Assembly (NCBI GenBank): GCA_022539475.1 | Contig: VCMS01000036.1 | Coordinates: 1 to 64,000 of the forward strand | From: Gracilaria domingensis | Taxonomy: Eukaryota; Rhodophyta; Florideophyceae; Gracilariales; Gracilariaceae | Length of the DNA: 64,000 bases | Reading direction: 5' to 3' | Shown here: positions 42,579-53,366 of the stretch, in pieces | Position numbering within the stretch: the stretch's first letter is position 1 | How the letters are laid out: every line of letters begins with the position of its first letter | Position numbers and translations under genes: made by a program | Notes under the pieces: model-generated | What the model was told of the DNA's origin: nothing | The model's database searches: none | What the model saw: only the letters and a program-made list of their open reading frames with translations

Positions 42579-43001
42579 ATGCTACATGTTGCAATGCATA
42601 CCAGCGCTGCGATACACTCTGCTACAACAACTGTCCTAGTGCTTGTAGCACAGTATATCATGCGCAGTTCTGGTATCACGATATCGATTGCAGCACTGCT
42701 GGCAGATCTACGATCACAGCGGAATATCGAACGAAACCCAGTCTGTAACGGAAGTATGTCGCTAGGTTTTCAAATGAATTCTCAAATCACTTCCAGGGCA
42801 ACATCTTCATCTTCGTCGTCAGAAGATGATGACATAGAACAGTTTATGCACAGGTTTGCCTTCCTACTGATACACCTCATTCATCGCAGAAAGCAAAAGC
42901 TACGAAAACGCAACGCGAGTAAATTTCCGTCAGATGAACCGACATTTGAATCGCTGACCTCGATGTATTCCGACTCTGATTTTTCGGCGCCTTCCGAATG
43001 A
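42579..43001 (+). CDS. Harbinger-associated N-terminal open frame
   Basis: 140 codons from the ATG at 42579. The first part overlaps an inverted repeat at 42588-42698 and may be non-coding. The second part has a Ser/Asp-rich run (ATSSSSSSEDDDIEQFMHRF), a basic helix (HLIHRRKQKLRKRNASK) and an acidic end. It stops 69 bp before the transposase frame and probably encodes its N-terminal region, separated by a frame break. Confidence 0.4.
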   Translation: MLHVAMHTSAAIHSATTTVLVLVAQYIMRSSGITISIAALLADLRSQRNIERNPVCNGSMSLGFQMNSQITSRATSSSSSSEDDDIEQFMHRFAFLLIHLIHRRKQKLRKRNASKFPSDEPTFESLTSMYSDSDFSAPSE

Positions 43002-43069
43002 GCCAAACTACGTTCAACAAACTCTACCACACTCTACTGCAAAGTTCATTTATTCCATAGAGATCTCCT

Positions 43070-44014
43070 TTGGATTGTCGTTCAATTCAGGCCAAGGTTA
43101 GAGTTGCGATCAGAGTTCGTATTATGGCTGGTGCTAGCGTACATGATCTTATGCTGGCATATACGATCAGCAAAAGCAATATTCACAAGTGCTTCAAGAC
43201 GTTTCTTTCTGCTGTGACGGAAAAGATGACACTTCCTGGAATACCGAAAGATCCAGCAGAACTTGAAAAACTTAGCCTTTGCTTCAAAACGTCTCGAAAG
43301 TACTCTAACCCATTTTCAGGGTGCATTGGTGCTTTGGATGGAATTCGCATGAGAATTCGAAAGCCACGTGCTTTCGAGAATCTTGCAAGTTTCTTCTGCA
43401 GAAAAAGCTTTTTCCCTATACCCGTACAAGCTGTTGTTGACTCGCGATATCGCTTTTTGGACTTTTCAGCTATGGCGGCTGGCTCGACGAATGACTCATT
43501 AGCATATGAAATGTCCTCACTTGCCAGGTTTTTGGAGCCGGGAAAGCTTCTCTTGGGATATTATCTTGTCGGGGACAATGTCTACATGCTTTCAAACTCT
43601 TTACTTTCGCCTTTTCCAGGCAAAAACTTAGGTGTGTTTGAAAGTGCGACTAACTTTTTCTTGTCATCGATGCGTATACATGTGGAGCCAGCCTTTGGTA
43701 TCATCAATCGTCCATGAAGGGTCTTTTATAACGCGGAACTGAACTAAACAGTTCAGGACTGTGTTCCTATTATTGCCACTGGAATGATACTTCACAATTT
43801 TTTTATCAATTGCAAAGGTATTCCTGAGTATGTTTATGATGACTCAGAGCTTGACCAGATTAGAAAGAAGTCACAAGACTGGCATTCTTGTGTGAAGAAC
43901 AGCGCAGGCCAGTTTTCTCAGAACGCAACTAATCTGGATGTGAATTTCACTCGCGATCTTCTTTTGAACATTGCAAAGGAGGAAAGTCTCGTGCGTCCTG
44001 CGCACAATTTTTAG
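43070..44014 (+). pseudogene. PIF/Harbinger (DDE_Tnp_4) transposase
   Basis: One frame with two in-frame stops (TGA 43715-43717 and TAA 43745-43747) covers the catalytic core. An HTH-like segment (VHDLMLAYTISKSNIHKCF) is followed by the first Asp in IGALDGIRMRIRK, the second in YYLVGDNVYML and the Glu in RIHVEPAFGII. After the stops come VPIIATGMILHNFFINC and an acidic tail to 44014. The DDE triad is complete. The stops stand where a conserved Trp and a Gln are expected. Harbinger transposases excise by cut-and-paste into 3-bp targets. Terminal repeats were not located. Confidence 0.85.
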
Positions 44015-44084
44015 ATGTTGATGAGAGGCAACTGTATGGTGTTCGCATCTCGCGATAATTTGTTATCTTCGCCGCCATCCCGGC

Positions 44085-46809
44085 CTGCCTCTACAAGACT
44101 GAAATTGACCAGTTGCGAGGCACTGGCGCCCCATCACTTTACGAAATGTTCGAGGAGGACTCCGATTCCGACTTCTCTTCCGATGATGATGCTGCACCAT
44201 CCCGCTCAGTCATGTCGCGCTTCTTCCGCAATAAGGACGACTTCTAGTCGTCGAGCGAGTCCAAGTCGTCGTCGTCCGACGAGGAGCTCGGAGTGCAGGC
44301 GGCGCGAACCACCGTCGGCGGCGTGGGAAGATCGCGCTTCCTGCTCAGCAATTCCGACGAGGAGGATGAGAAGAAAGTCATCCGCTCCATAAAGGATCGC
44401 CGCTCCGACGCTCCGATCTCGACCGCGAACAACTTCAAGAGTCACATCAAGAACATGGACTGGGCCAAGCTGCAAAAGGATTTCGATCAGCTCAACGACG
44501 CCCTCAAGAAGATCATGAAGACTGATATGGTCAGCGGCAAGAAACCGCCCGTTCCGGAGCTTTACGTGCGCGCCATTATTACCATAGAGAACTTCATTTC
44601 CGACAACTTCAAGGACAAGCTCAAGCTCAGCAAGACCAACTCCAAGATTTTGAATGGCATGAATCTGAAGATCCCGAAGAACAACTGCCTCCATAAGACT
44701 GAGGTTGACCAGTTGCGAGCCATCGGAGCCCCATCACTCCATGACATACCCGGGGACGACTCCGATTCTGACTTCTCCTCCTCCGAAGATGATGATGATA
44801 ACCTAAAGGACGATCTGTCGGGCACCGATGAATGTACCTCCACTTCCACCGATTCAGAAGATGATAACAGAGGCGGCAAGGCCTCCATGTGGCTTAGGAA
44901 GGACAAGGGCGAAGCCACTACCACCGCCGCTAAGATACGCAAGGAAAAGAAGGCCAAGGACGTTGAAGCCGGTGCGGAATCGAACCTTGATGATAACGAT
45001 GGTTTCACAACCGTCAGGCGCGCCGAAACCGTTATACGCGAGACATTCAAACCGGATGAAATGATTGAAAAAGCTGTTGATACCAAAATGTTGGAAGTCT
45101 TGAGGGCTCATGGCAGAAAGGGAACAAACCGCACAGAGCAAATCTCTCTCATAGAATCTTTAGTCCCTTGTACAAAGAGTCCAATACAACGTATAGAGCT
45201 TGTGCTCCACCTCATTTCTGCCAAGATTGATGGCATTCCGGCCGTCAAGCTGTTCATGACCGCAAAACTCTGGCGTTCTGCTGTTGGAGATGGGCAGAAA
45301 TTCATTGCATTAGTGCGTGAGCATTTCCCGGGTATTCGCTTTTCAGATAAAGCTGATGTCGCGGTGAGGGTCCCAGCATCATTTTAAAGCAAACAGGCAC
45401 TGCTGAAACTGTTGATCCTTCAGAAAATACCTTGGTTGGAATGGCAGTTCTAACTGCGGCTGAGGAACAAGTGAAGAAGACCGAGGTGGACGCCGAAGGG
45501 CAGATAATCATCCGTGGAGATTTCGTTTCCAACTTTCAAAGATGTGAAGATGAGCTGTTCCGCGCTGGCAACATAGGGATGCATATGCTCTGGAATATGT
45601 GACGCGCCTCAAGGATGAGGTTCTTCTTTTCGATCTTGCCTCGGAGGTGCAGTCATACTTTGAAAATGCCGCCGAGCGTGAGGAATCGAAGAAGGAACCA
45701 GATGATGGGCGACTCAATGCACTCCGATCTCGTGCTGCACGTGTGGCGGCTCGTCGCGTGAGCACATGTACTACAAGAGTGAAGAGCTAAATAAGAGAGT
45801 TCAAGAGTTGTGTCAACGAAAGGCCTCTGATAATTCCTTGACCGAGCTTGCTGTTCTAGTCTATCGATATGGAGATGACCGTGCTAAATCAATAGTGATG
45901 CTTGCGCATATCTACAAACACGTACTTGAAAATCGCTTCTACGCCGCCCGAGATATGCTTCTGATGTCTCATCTCCAGAAAACAATCGCAGAATCGGACA
46001 TTCCTTTGCAAGTTATGTTTAATCGTGCCATGACTCAACTAGGTTTGTGTGCATTCAGGACCGGTAAGGCATGGGAAGCACATGCATGCCTGCAAGAACT
46101 ATGCTCTCCAAGCTATTGAGGTAGTGGTGGTGGGTTTTCAAGAATGAAAGAGCTGTTTGCCCAGATCATAACACAACAGCGCGGCTGTGAGAAAACCCCG
46201 GAACAGGAGGAAGCAGAAGCAAGGCGGCAAATACCGTATTATATGCACTTCAACTTGGACTTCATCGAGACTGCGCATCTAACTTCAACTTATATTTGCG
46301 CAATACGCTCTTGGAAGGAACTGACCGTATCCACACGAGCGACAATCCAAGAACGGCTTAAGGAGCCCCCTAAGGTAGAGGCGCTGCGAACCTTCTCGTT
46401 GAGTTATTTGTCGTGCTTTGATTCGATGTCGACAGAGCAACTTTCTACGTTGTTTAGTCTGCCTCCCGCGAAAGTTCACTCCGTATTGTCAAAGATGATC
46501 ATCAACTTAGAAATGAGAGCGAGTTGGGACCAACCGACAGCCAGTATTGTCATGAGAAGAACAGAGCCTAGTCGCTTACAATCACTTGCATTACAACTAG
46601 GCTCAGAAGTAGGTAATATGACAGAGAACAACGAAAAGCTGATGAAAGCTAAGAATGGTGGCACTGACAGGAATGAACGAAATAATAATGATCGCGGAAA
46701 GACAGGAAGCAGGGACGGGCGTGGTATGAAGAGAGGAAATCCGGTTTCAGTGGAATGCGTTCCCGAGATGTTCTCGACGTCGCCGCGGAGGGTCAAGCAT
46801 ATTAGTTGA
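44085..46809 (+). pseudogene. Translation initiation factor eIF3 subunit c pseudogene with partial duplication
   Basis: The plus strand has the eIF3c N-terminus (MSRFFRNKDDF at 44212, then TAG 44245-44247, then an acidic Ser-rich run). The main frame 44293-45387 contains MDWAKLQKDFDQLNDALKK and the PCI-upstream region. A frameshift near 45380, another near 45570 and another near 45755 separate the central parts (EYVTRLKDEVLLF, then AARDMLLMSHLQKTIAESDI). A stop at 46118 precedes 46144-46809, which ends with the PCI/winged-helix segment (AKVHSVLSKMIINLEMRASW, MRRTEPSRLQSLALQL). About 70 residues before LKEPPKVEALRTF are missing relative to the family. Upstream, 44085-44200 repeats the internal segment of 44690-44790 and is joined directly to the N-terminus. 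eIF3c is a core scaffold of the eIF3 complex on the 40S ribosome. Confidence 0.9.
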
Positions 46810-47029
46810 AGGAATTTGACGTTTGAAACAACTGTTGGAAGCAGGACGGCAATATCAAGGATAATACAAACCATAGAGATTTGCTCTTATGTTTTGGATA
46901 CATAATCTATTAAGTTACCCGTGAACCCCACAAGAAAACATTGGTTTATCCGCTGTCACGCGACGTGGGAAAGATCTCCTCTGTTCGGAAACAAGGGGTA
47001 GAGGGTACGTAGAAGCTAGGGTCCCAGCG
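46810..47029. other. Spacer
   Basis: A short interval between the convergent ends of the eIF3c pseudogene and the minus-strand frame at 47.0-48.1 kb. No feature seen. Confidence 0.4.
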
Positions 47030-48142
47030 CTACTCACACCTGCAAGTGCGCACAGTCGCAGTGGTCGGGTCTTCGCAAGACGCAACTGTTGCCCATGGTG
47101 ATGTACGATTGAGCAGAGCAACAACCTTAACAGAACACATTATCCTTTCTACACGTTTTTCCATCGCGTCGCTTTGGACTGCAGCTTTCGACGCAGCTTG
47201 AGCTTCAGCCTCCTTTTCCTTTCTTTCAGCACGATCCCCTTTCTTCATATGAACCTTCTCCTTATAACTGCCTGCAAACATGTTCATAGATGAAGTCATT
47301 TCAGTAACCGCCGCATCAAAAACTGAATAACTGCTACTACGAGCATATTTTGTTCTCCTGGAAGCAATAGATGGCTCACCACCACTCGAAAGCCTTTGAC
47401 GCTTTCCACTGAAAGCATTCAAATTTTTACTCACTCCAAGACTTCCACCCGCATTACCAGGTAACTTTCGAGTTAAAAATTGTCCGACAAGGCAATCAAC
47501 GTCTTCGTAATCTAAGCGCAAGACGCAGTACGTTAAATAAACCCTGCGCACAACAGCAGAAAGAACTTTTGACCGAGGTGTTCTATGACAAAAATCCATG
47601 AACAGCAGCTCTCCTTTATTTCCAGAGACTTCATAATTTGCAACTGTTCTTGTCCAAACAGTTTTGTTTTCAGGCCACACCTCCGCAAGTTTTTGCCCAA
47701 TTCGTTTGGCTAATGGGGGCAAACTCGGCACAACTTCAGATAACGGAGGAGGGAAATTCTCTATCGGGGCGAAATATTTATACTTAAAACGCTTCGCAAC
47801 ACGCTCCCACGGATCACCTTGCCTTATTCCCGAATCATGGTGCGCTCTAGTATGTGTGGAAGAAAGAACATATATCTGCTTCTTTGTTTCCTCATTGTCT
47901 CTCACCAACAGCAGAAGTCGAGCGAATTTGTTCTCGGAGAAATCCGGAGGCTTCTGTTTAGTTTGCTGCTCTTTCGAAACACGCCGAAAATCCAAAGTAG
48001 CGCCTGCTCCTAGCTCCTCTACCTCATCGCATTCCGAGAGAGAAAAATCATGATCGAACAACTTGCGCTCGTTATTACTTGGCAGACATTTTAGAAGGGT
48101 ACTTCTGTCGGGTAAAGTAGCCATCAGTAATCCTTTTTTCAT
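47030..48142 (-). CDS. Intact 370-codon frame, possible transposon-associated DNA-binding protein
   Basis: From the ATG at 48142 (alternative ATG at 48124) the frame is open for 370 codons, the longest unbroken frame outside the gypsy element. After an N-terminal region with KLFDHDFSLSECDEVEELGA comes a block, NKFARLLLLVRDNEETKKQI, then SGIRQGDPWERVAKRFKYKY, a pattern I associate with Myb/SANT-like proteins of transposons. Next comes KLAEVWPENKTVWTRTVANY followed by EVSGNKGELLFMDFCH. The C-terminal third is basic and Ala/Glu-rich, with a likely coiled coil (KKGDRAERKEKEAEAQAASK). A GTGAGT donor-like site just upstream could mean an earlier exon. Function not established. Confidence 0.6.
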   Translation of the reverse strand: MKKGLLMATLPDRSTLLKCLPSNNERKLFDHDFSLSECDEVEELGAGATLDFRRVSKEQQTKQKPPDFSENKFARLLLLVRDNEETKKQIYVLSSTHTRAHHDSGIRQGDPWERVAKRFKYKYFAPIENFPPPLSEVVPSLPPLAKRIGQKLAEVWPENKTVWTRTVANYEVSGNKGELLFMDFCHRTPRSKVLSAVVRRVYLTYCVLRLDYEDVDCLVGQFLTRKLPGNAGGSLGVSKNLNAFSGKRQRLSSGGEPSIASRRTKYARSSSYSVFDAAVTEMTSSMNMFAGSYKEKVHMKKGDRAERKEKEAEAQAASKAAVQSDAMEKRVERIMCSVKVVALLNRTSPWATVASCEDPTTATVRTCRCE

Positions 48143-48884
48143 ATGAAGATGGGTACTCACATTCTTGCCGTCAATGCTGGTAATCAGCGAGTAAGGCAGA
48201 ATGTTTCTTTGCTAGCTCAGCGTGAACGTGAAGCATAACGCGTCAACGGAGCACCTCTTTCAGTCCAGTTGTAGGCCGACGCATAAGTTGGTGGAGAGAA
48301 GCGAGTTAAGCACCGTTCTTTGCGCAAATGTAGTCCCAAGTAAAGTTGAGTTCCTCCTGAATTGTGTTCAGACACAGAGTCTGGAATCTCGATTTGCGGA
48401 GCGTAGTCTTCGAGCTAGATGGAGTTGAGTCGGTTGATAGGTTCGGAAGCTCGTCATACAATGTAGACATGTCCATCCCACGATCTACGGACTCCATTTC
48501 GTCTTCGCTGTTCATTGTATGCGCAATACCGTAGAAGTTTTTAAATAATACAATTGGGAAAGGAATGAGATCGAAAGTTCTAACCGGTGGGTGGGAAGAC
48601 GCAAAGTGTGAACATAAATTCGAGTGGTGCTCTCAAATGGTGCGCACCAGCTCCTGCAACATAATTTGAAACAGACGACCCTACAGAATACAGCTTACGG
48701 CAGCAATGAACATCTGCGGCTCTTTTCTCAAAGAACAACCAGCCTGGTTCGAACGACAGGCGGGTTCGTACTCAGACAGTGTCCTATATTCTGCCGGCAC
48801 AGTATGCTGTACGAGTGAGATACCGTTAGAGTGCTGTGCACGTGGTTGTCCACGGGCTACTGCATTAAGACATTTGAGCCTATA
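48143..48884. other. No recognised gene
   Basis: Short frames on both strands (48222-48428 +, 48306-48515 -, 48706-48921 +) with no motif. The minus frame 48515-48306 is acidic and Ser/Thr-rich and could be an upstream exon of the 47.0-48.1 kb gene's neighbour, but nothing supports it. Confidence 0.35.
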
Positions 48885-49757
48885 TCAAAGGCTAAGAACT
48901 TGTTTAGCTGATTTTTCATAAGTGGAACAAGCCGAGAATTTGCTCGCGCGATCTTCGTACACACACTCTGAGCTCATAAGAAGGTCTGGTAAAGCGTTTC
49001 GTGTCCGTAATGAAGCTTGTGGCCGATGTGGGTACCTTCCCGCGTTGAGATGTGTTAGATATTCCCTAAGATAATTTCGAAGGCTTTCAATTGCTACGGG
49101 TCCGTAGGTCTCAGCTACTCTGTGCATTTTGTCGTAGAGTGCTTTCCCATCGGAGTAGCCGGCATAGAAGGAGATCTCCTGTCGCCTTTGGATCTCTATG
49201 ATGAGTACGGACGATTGAAGATTACTCGCATTGTTTGTTTGCGGGTTTAATTGAAGTTCTCGGTTTTGTGAGAGTGTGCCTGTACCATCATTTCGTGGTA
49301 TGTTTCTCGGGGCGCTGCTGAAGCAATTCCTCATCTCTGACCTCAGGTTCAATATATGGTGGACAGTCCAGTTCGCAGCATTTCTGCTCCAGTAGGGGTG
49401 CCATAGATCTCCAATAGAGATCTTTTGTGGCAAACTAGATCGAATTTGGCGGAAATGATCACATATATCGTTGAAGACGACGATAACTCTGACCATGTGA
49501 ACACATGGAATGCCCCACGTTATCAATGTTCTGCAAGTACAGGTCCCTCCTATCCTGTCTGTCGCACTGATCCTCTTAATGAGGCATACATTGAAAGACG
49601 CAGTTGCGTCACAGGTATGCTCTTGTGGAGTTTGTTGTGGAAGTTCTCGGGGAGATTCGTGGAGAATGCGTTCTGTGAGAGCTTCCTGGCGAGCTTCTGG
49701 TGGAGGTTCGGAGAAGGGAGGTTTTTGGCGAGTTTGTGGGAGAGGTTCTTGCTGCAA
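48885..49757 (-). pseudogene. MULE C-terminal region with SWIM zinc finger
   Basis: An open minus frame of 290 codons. The N-terminal part is repetitive Pro/Gln/Glu (QEPLPQTRQKPPFSEPPPEA). The SWIM finger is GTCTCRTLITWGIPCVHMVR near 49480-49530 (CxC...CxH), the standard element after an MULE transposase core. A long C-terminal tail follows (LNPQTNNASNLQSSVLIIEI). The N-terminal repetitive part precedes the finger, which is unusual and suggests rearrangement or a frame change joining unrelated sequence. It belongs to the Mutator-like element spanning 48.9-53.9 kb. Confidence 0.75.
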
Positions 49758-50311
49758 TACTTGTATTGAAGAAGGAGCTTGTTAACTTGAGTGAATTGAA
49801 CATAGAACGGGCTTTGACAAGGTGAGAATTACAATCGGTCGCGCGGAAGATATATACATATCCTCAGTTTGACAGTGGATGTCTGTTATCGAATCACGTG
49901 AGGTAAGCACCACAGGATAGGTGACTATGTACTGTGAGGAGTACCTTAGGCTGATATGAATGAATTTCTTCAGGCTGTATGAGGTGAAGCTCTAAACAAG
50001 CCTGTTCGCTGACTCGACGGTTATCGGAATTCTGGATGTGCGAAGCCTGTTATGTAACGCTGTGTCGCCCTTAATGGCCTTCTCATTGCATTCCATCTGC
50101 GCGCGTTTTGTCAGTCCCTGGATATTCATTCCGAGAACGTAATGTGGTTCTGAATTACGTATTAGTGGTATCTTGCATGGGATGATTCGGAGTACCCACT
50201 CCCTTGAAAGAAGAATCGGGCAGCGAGTTTCAGATCTCTGCAACATCGGATTACCATCGATGAGCTCTCGTGGTACAGTGTCTTGTACCATTCTGGTGGT
50301 ATCCGGGAGAA
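49758..50311 (-). pseudogene. Decayed MULE transposase C-terminal half
   Basis: Minus frames 50291-49992 and 50487-50251 cover the interval between the DDE core and the SWIM finger. The 50291 frame (VLRIIPCKIPLIRNSEPHYV) is compatible with the family but lacks a diagnostic motif. Stops separate it from both neighbours. Confidence 0.4.
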
Positions 50312-50880
50312 CTAAGTGAAGTACTTTTGACCAAATTGAGTCCTTCTACTTTGAAAAGAACCAATTGTTCGGCTATTACGCAACTGGAACAAATCCTCTC
50401 CCATTTGAGTACCCCACAAGGCTCGATTAATTTGCTTGCACCGCCTTTCCACGTTTGGTCCTTGGTTTTTGTTGAGGTGCCATTCATCCAACTGGATAGA
50501 AGACATGGGGAACACTAATGTTATGGCAGAGACTAGTGCCATGCACTGATCGATTGCAAAGCAGCTCGGGGATATCCGCATACACTCTCTGAAACGCTCC
50601 AGAATCCATGTGCAGCTCTCATGTGTATCATTGGCTATGTATCTCATAAAGTACATAGTGGGAGAGCCATTATTGTCTCTCCCGTTTATGCTTATCAGTG
50701 TGAGGTTGAAGCGATTGGCTACGGATTTGAAGTCAACGGAGACGCCTGGTACAATCCCATACCTTTCGTAATCAGTGCATCATTCTTCTGGACACCACGT
50801 TACGTATTCAAGACCGTCAGCGCTTCTAGATCTACGATAAGTTTTGTGCTTCAGATTATGGGACTGTGTAGATATTAGAT
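50312..50880 (-). pseudogene. Mutator-like (MULE) transposase core
   Basis: The minus frame 50656-50312 contains NDTHESCTWILERFRECM, then FAIDQCMALVSAITLVFPMS, then IQLDEWHLNKNQGPNVERR. This is the MULE DDE block, with D-Q-x-x-A-L-x-x-A-I-x-x-V-F-P followed by the WH pair. The expected first catalytic Asp lies upstream, in 50660-50880, in broken frames (ALITKGMGLYQASP-type sequence in reverse). MULE transposases cut and paste elements with 9-11-bp duplications. The catalytic Asp of the D-Q block is present. Confidence 0.8.
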
Positions 50881-51168
50881 TCTGATAAAGTCTCACACAC
50901 TCCTGATCCTTCGGATGTCTCGATTCTTAGATGCATCTCAAAAGTCGTTGAAATAAAGCTTTGTCTATCTTCACATCATACTTGCTTTCGATGAGAGTGA
51001 GAACAGTGTTATACAGCAAGTGAAAGTTGTGATGCAAGTGCTCCGCTTCGCGCTCCATCTGCAGTCAGAGCTTTCTTTGAAGGGGTCTCTTCGAAGCATG
51101 GTGGTTGTGGTACGACTTAGAGAAGTCTAGAGAATATATGTGTGCTGTGGTAGTGGTTTCGGAGATTT
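50881..51168 (-). other. Decayed MULE interior
   Basis: No readable frame. Lies between the Ser/Glu-rich frame at 51.2-51.6 kb and the transposase core, within the inferred element. Confidence 0.35.
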
Positions 51169-51612
51169 TCACTCGACGAAGTTTAAAACGTATCTACATC
51201 TGTATCGTTCGTCGTTCACCAATGAACATTTTAGATACTCGCGGACAAGAACCTGTCTTCCATCCTCCTTTTCAAACTTAGAATCACGCATCGAGAGATT
51301 ATAACCAAAGTATTGTCCAATCCACTGAAAATATTTGAGTACATCCTTTTCCTTCGAAGCATCAATTTGTTCTAAATAGGCGAGAAAAGCACGTTTCACG
51401 CATTCTTCTTCTGCAAGTTCTTCCAGTGTGCTCGAACCATCGGACTGACAAATTTCACCCCTCACCCTGGACCTTTCACTTCCAACCTGCGAAGCTTCGT
51501 CCTTTGTATGTAGTTTCAGACCTTCTAGAGAGCAATTAGGACTCTGTCGGTTGGGGGACATCGGAGAAAAAGTCAGAAGATTGTCGTCAAGAACAGTTGT
51601 GACGGTTTTCAT
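51169..51612 (-). CDS. Ser/Glu-rich MULE segment
   Basis: 147 codons open on the minus strand (start ATG 51612). The N-terminal half is Ser/Pro-rich. The C-terminal half is helical and charged (LEELAEEECVKRAFLAYLEQ, then KDVLKYFQWIGQYFGYNLSM). It lies between the zinc-finger region and the transposase core and is probably the middle of the MULE protein. It has no recognised fold. Confidence 0.45.
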   Translation of the reverse strand: MKTVTTVLDDNLLTFSPMSPNRQSPNCSLEGLKLHTKDEASQVGSERSRVRGEICQSDGSSTLEELAEEECVKRAFLAYLEQIDASKEKDVLKYFQWIGQYFGYNLSMRDSKFEKEDGRQVLVREYLKCSLVNDERYRCRYVLNFVE

Positions 51613-51679
51613 CTTACCTCAATGCGTTTTGCATCTGTATGCTCCTGTATCTACACAGCTACAATCGTAGAAGCTGCTT

Positions 51680-52060
51680 CTCTAGTGCGTGCGGCTATGG
51701 GAGGTGAAGGTATGGGAGGTAGAGCTGTAAAAACTTCTGTCGGAGTTGCAGCTACGGGAGGTGCAACTGTGGGAGTTGCAGCTGTAGAAGCTGCTTCTGT
51801 CGGAGATGCAACTGTGGAAGCTGCAGCTGTGGGAGCTGCAGCTGTGGGAGCCGTTGCTGTGGGACTTGCATCGGTGTGGACTGCATCGGTGAGAGCTGCA
51901 TCGGTGGGAGGTTCAGCTAGGGGAGCGGCATCAGTCAGAACTGTATCAGTGGGAGCTTCAGCTATTGGAGCTGCAGCATCGGTTGTGGAAGGTGCGGTTG
52001 TCAAAAGTGCAGTTGTTAGTGCTGCGGTTTGGCAGGCTGCCGCTATGGGGGTAGCGGGAG
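51680..52060. repeat. Degenerate 15-bp-class tandem repeat (Ala/Thr/Pro-rich)
   Basis: The plus strand repeats variants of gtgggagctgca. On the minus strand, in frame, it encodes runs such as TAAPTAAASTVASPTEAAST. The units stay close to multiples of three, so a coding role as a flexible linker in the MULE protein is likely. The complementary frame on the plus strand is a shadow. Confidence 0.85.
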
Positions 52061-52529
52061 GAACCTCTAGTACATAGCTCTCATCCGATGATATGATATG
52101 TACACTAGATCCTGCACATGTCGGCTGTGGAGTACCAGAACCTCCCTTTGAGCATACCACTCTCTTCGTGGCATGAACATCGTCACTCTTTTTCCAGTAC
52201 GAAACCGTACGAAACCGACGACGAGGCCTTCTTTCCCTCTGTGTGGACATATGATCGACATACTTTGCTGCTCTCTAATCCTGCAACATATCCTCCAGAA
52301 TTTGTGAAAAACGTTGGGCAGAGACCATCTCAAAGTCTTCTTCGTCAGAATCTACGACGACGACAGGCTTCTTGACCTGCGTAATACCCCGCTCTCGGTC
52401 TAGATGAAGTGAGCTCTCGTTCGCCTCAGTAGATGTCTCCAGCGACGCCTGCGTAAAGTGAACAAATGGAATTCGCAGTCTTGTTGGACACTTCTTCATT
52501 ATCGCGGCTTTCAAGGCCAATATCCGTTT

Positions 52530-53366
52530 TCACTTGCCACTCCGTGAACCAGCAGACACTTCCTCATGATTTTGCAATCCCGTACCGGATATCATCCATT
52601 CTTTCCCGTCCTTTAACGCTTTTGCCATGAAAGTTCCCTTACAACCGTATCCAGCAGGCGGCTTCTTATACTTCAGACAACAAAGCCTCACATTTAAGTG
52701 ATGCTGTTTTGAACGTGCTACAGCTTTACAGAACTGCACACCATACGCATATCCTTCGTGTTCGCATAGTTTAGCCACATAGCTTGGCAGATTGTATATG
52801 ATTCTGCGTGTTTCGTTATGATTATGATCCAAACGCCTTGCGCTACCAGTATTATCGTCTACTTCGTCCTTCTCCGCTTTACCTCCATTGTTACCGCTTT
52901 GCTCTGTATCGCTTTTTGCAGGGTGTGCAGCCTGCACAGCCTGCGCATCACGACTCAAGTCCACATCTGTGCTATGTCGAGCAACAAAAACTCGCTCGCG
53001 ACGACTAATTTGTATCTGGTCAACAACGAAAACGTTGGACACAGATTTAATGTGAGTCACTGACATGAAAATCTTAAACCGAGCTTGGATACACGCCCAA
53101 CTTATAACTTCTGTCAGATCCGATGGATGCCCAGCTACAGATTTGGTACTGGGAATGCATCCAGTTGTCCTGGCAAACTGTGTCATCGCAGACAGAACAT
53201 AGGCTCTACAGCTGTAGTTATCGGTTTGTTTCTGGTGATCAAGAACATCCAGAATGTAGCTCTCGCTTGGAAAGTTCCATTTTCCTCCTACAGCCATGAG
53301 CATAATCCGACAGCTCGGAGACAAACTTTCTAGAGTTCCTTGGGCACTTCCATCCAAGACTGTCAC
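52530..53366 (-). pseudogene. MULE protein: end of C48/Ulp1-like protease plus FAR1/MULE-type zinc finger
   Basis: An open minus frame. It starts inside a cysteine-protease domain, whose QKQTDNYSC near 53240 carries the Gln and nucleophile Cys of the C48 (Ulp1/SENP) family. A low-complexity acidic linker follows (SGNNGGKAEKDEVDDNTGSA). It ends with the N-terminal DNA-binding zinc finger of MULE/FAR1 proteins: YGVQFCKAVARSKQHHLNVR, LCCLKYKKPPAGYGCKGTF, and an H near the end. Protease and DNA-binding parts lie in one open frame. Frame is lost at 53366, where the earlier half of the protease continues in another frame. Confidence 0.75.

Noticed and set aside
44206-44694. Minus-strand Leu-rich 162-codon frame
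   Set aside because: It lies exactly opposite the acidic N-terminal coding region of eIF3c. A compositional shadow.
1720-46809. A non-standard genetic code with TAA/TAG as glutamine
   Set aside because: The intact gypsy gag-pol has no internal TAA/TAG although it is rich in Gln, TGA also interrupts genes, and frameshifts accompany the stops. Decay is the simpler reading.
48740-48765. tRNA-like T-loop ggttcgaac
   Set aside because: No matching acceptor, D or anticodon stems could be drawn around it.
51622-52077. Plus-strand Ala/Val-rich 151-codon frame
   Set aside because: It is the complement of the Ala/Thr/Pro repeat of the MULE protein, whose minus-strand neighbours carry real domains.
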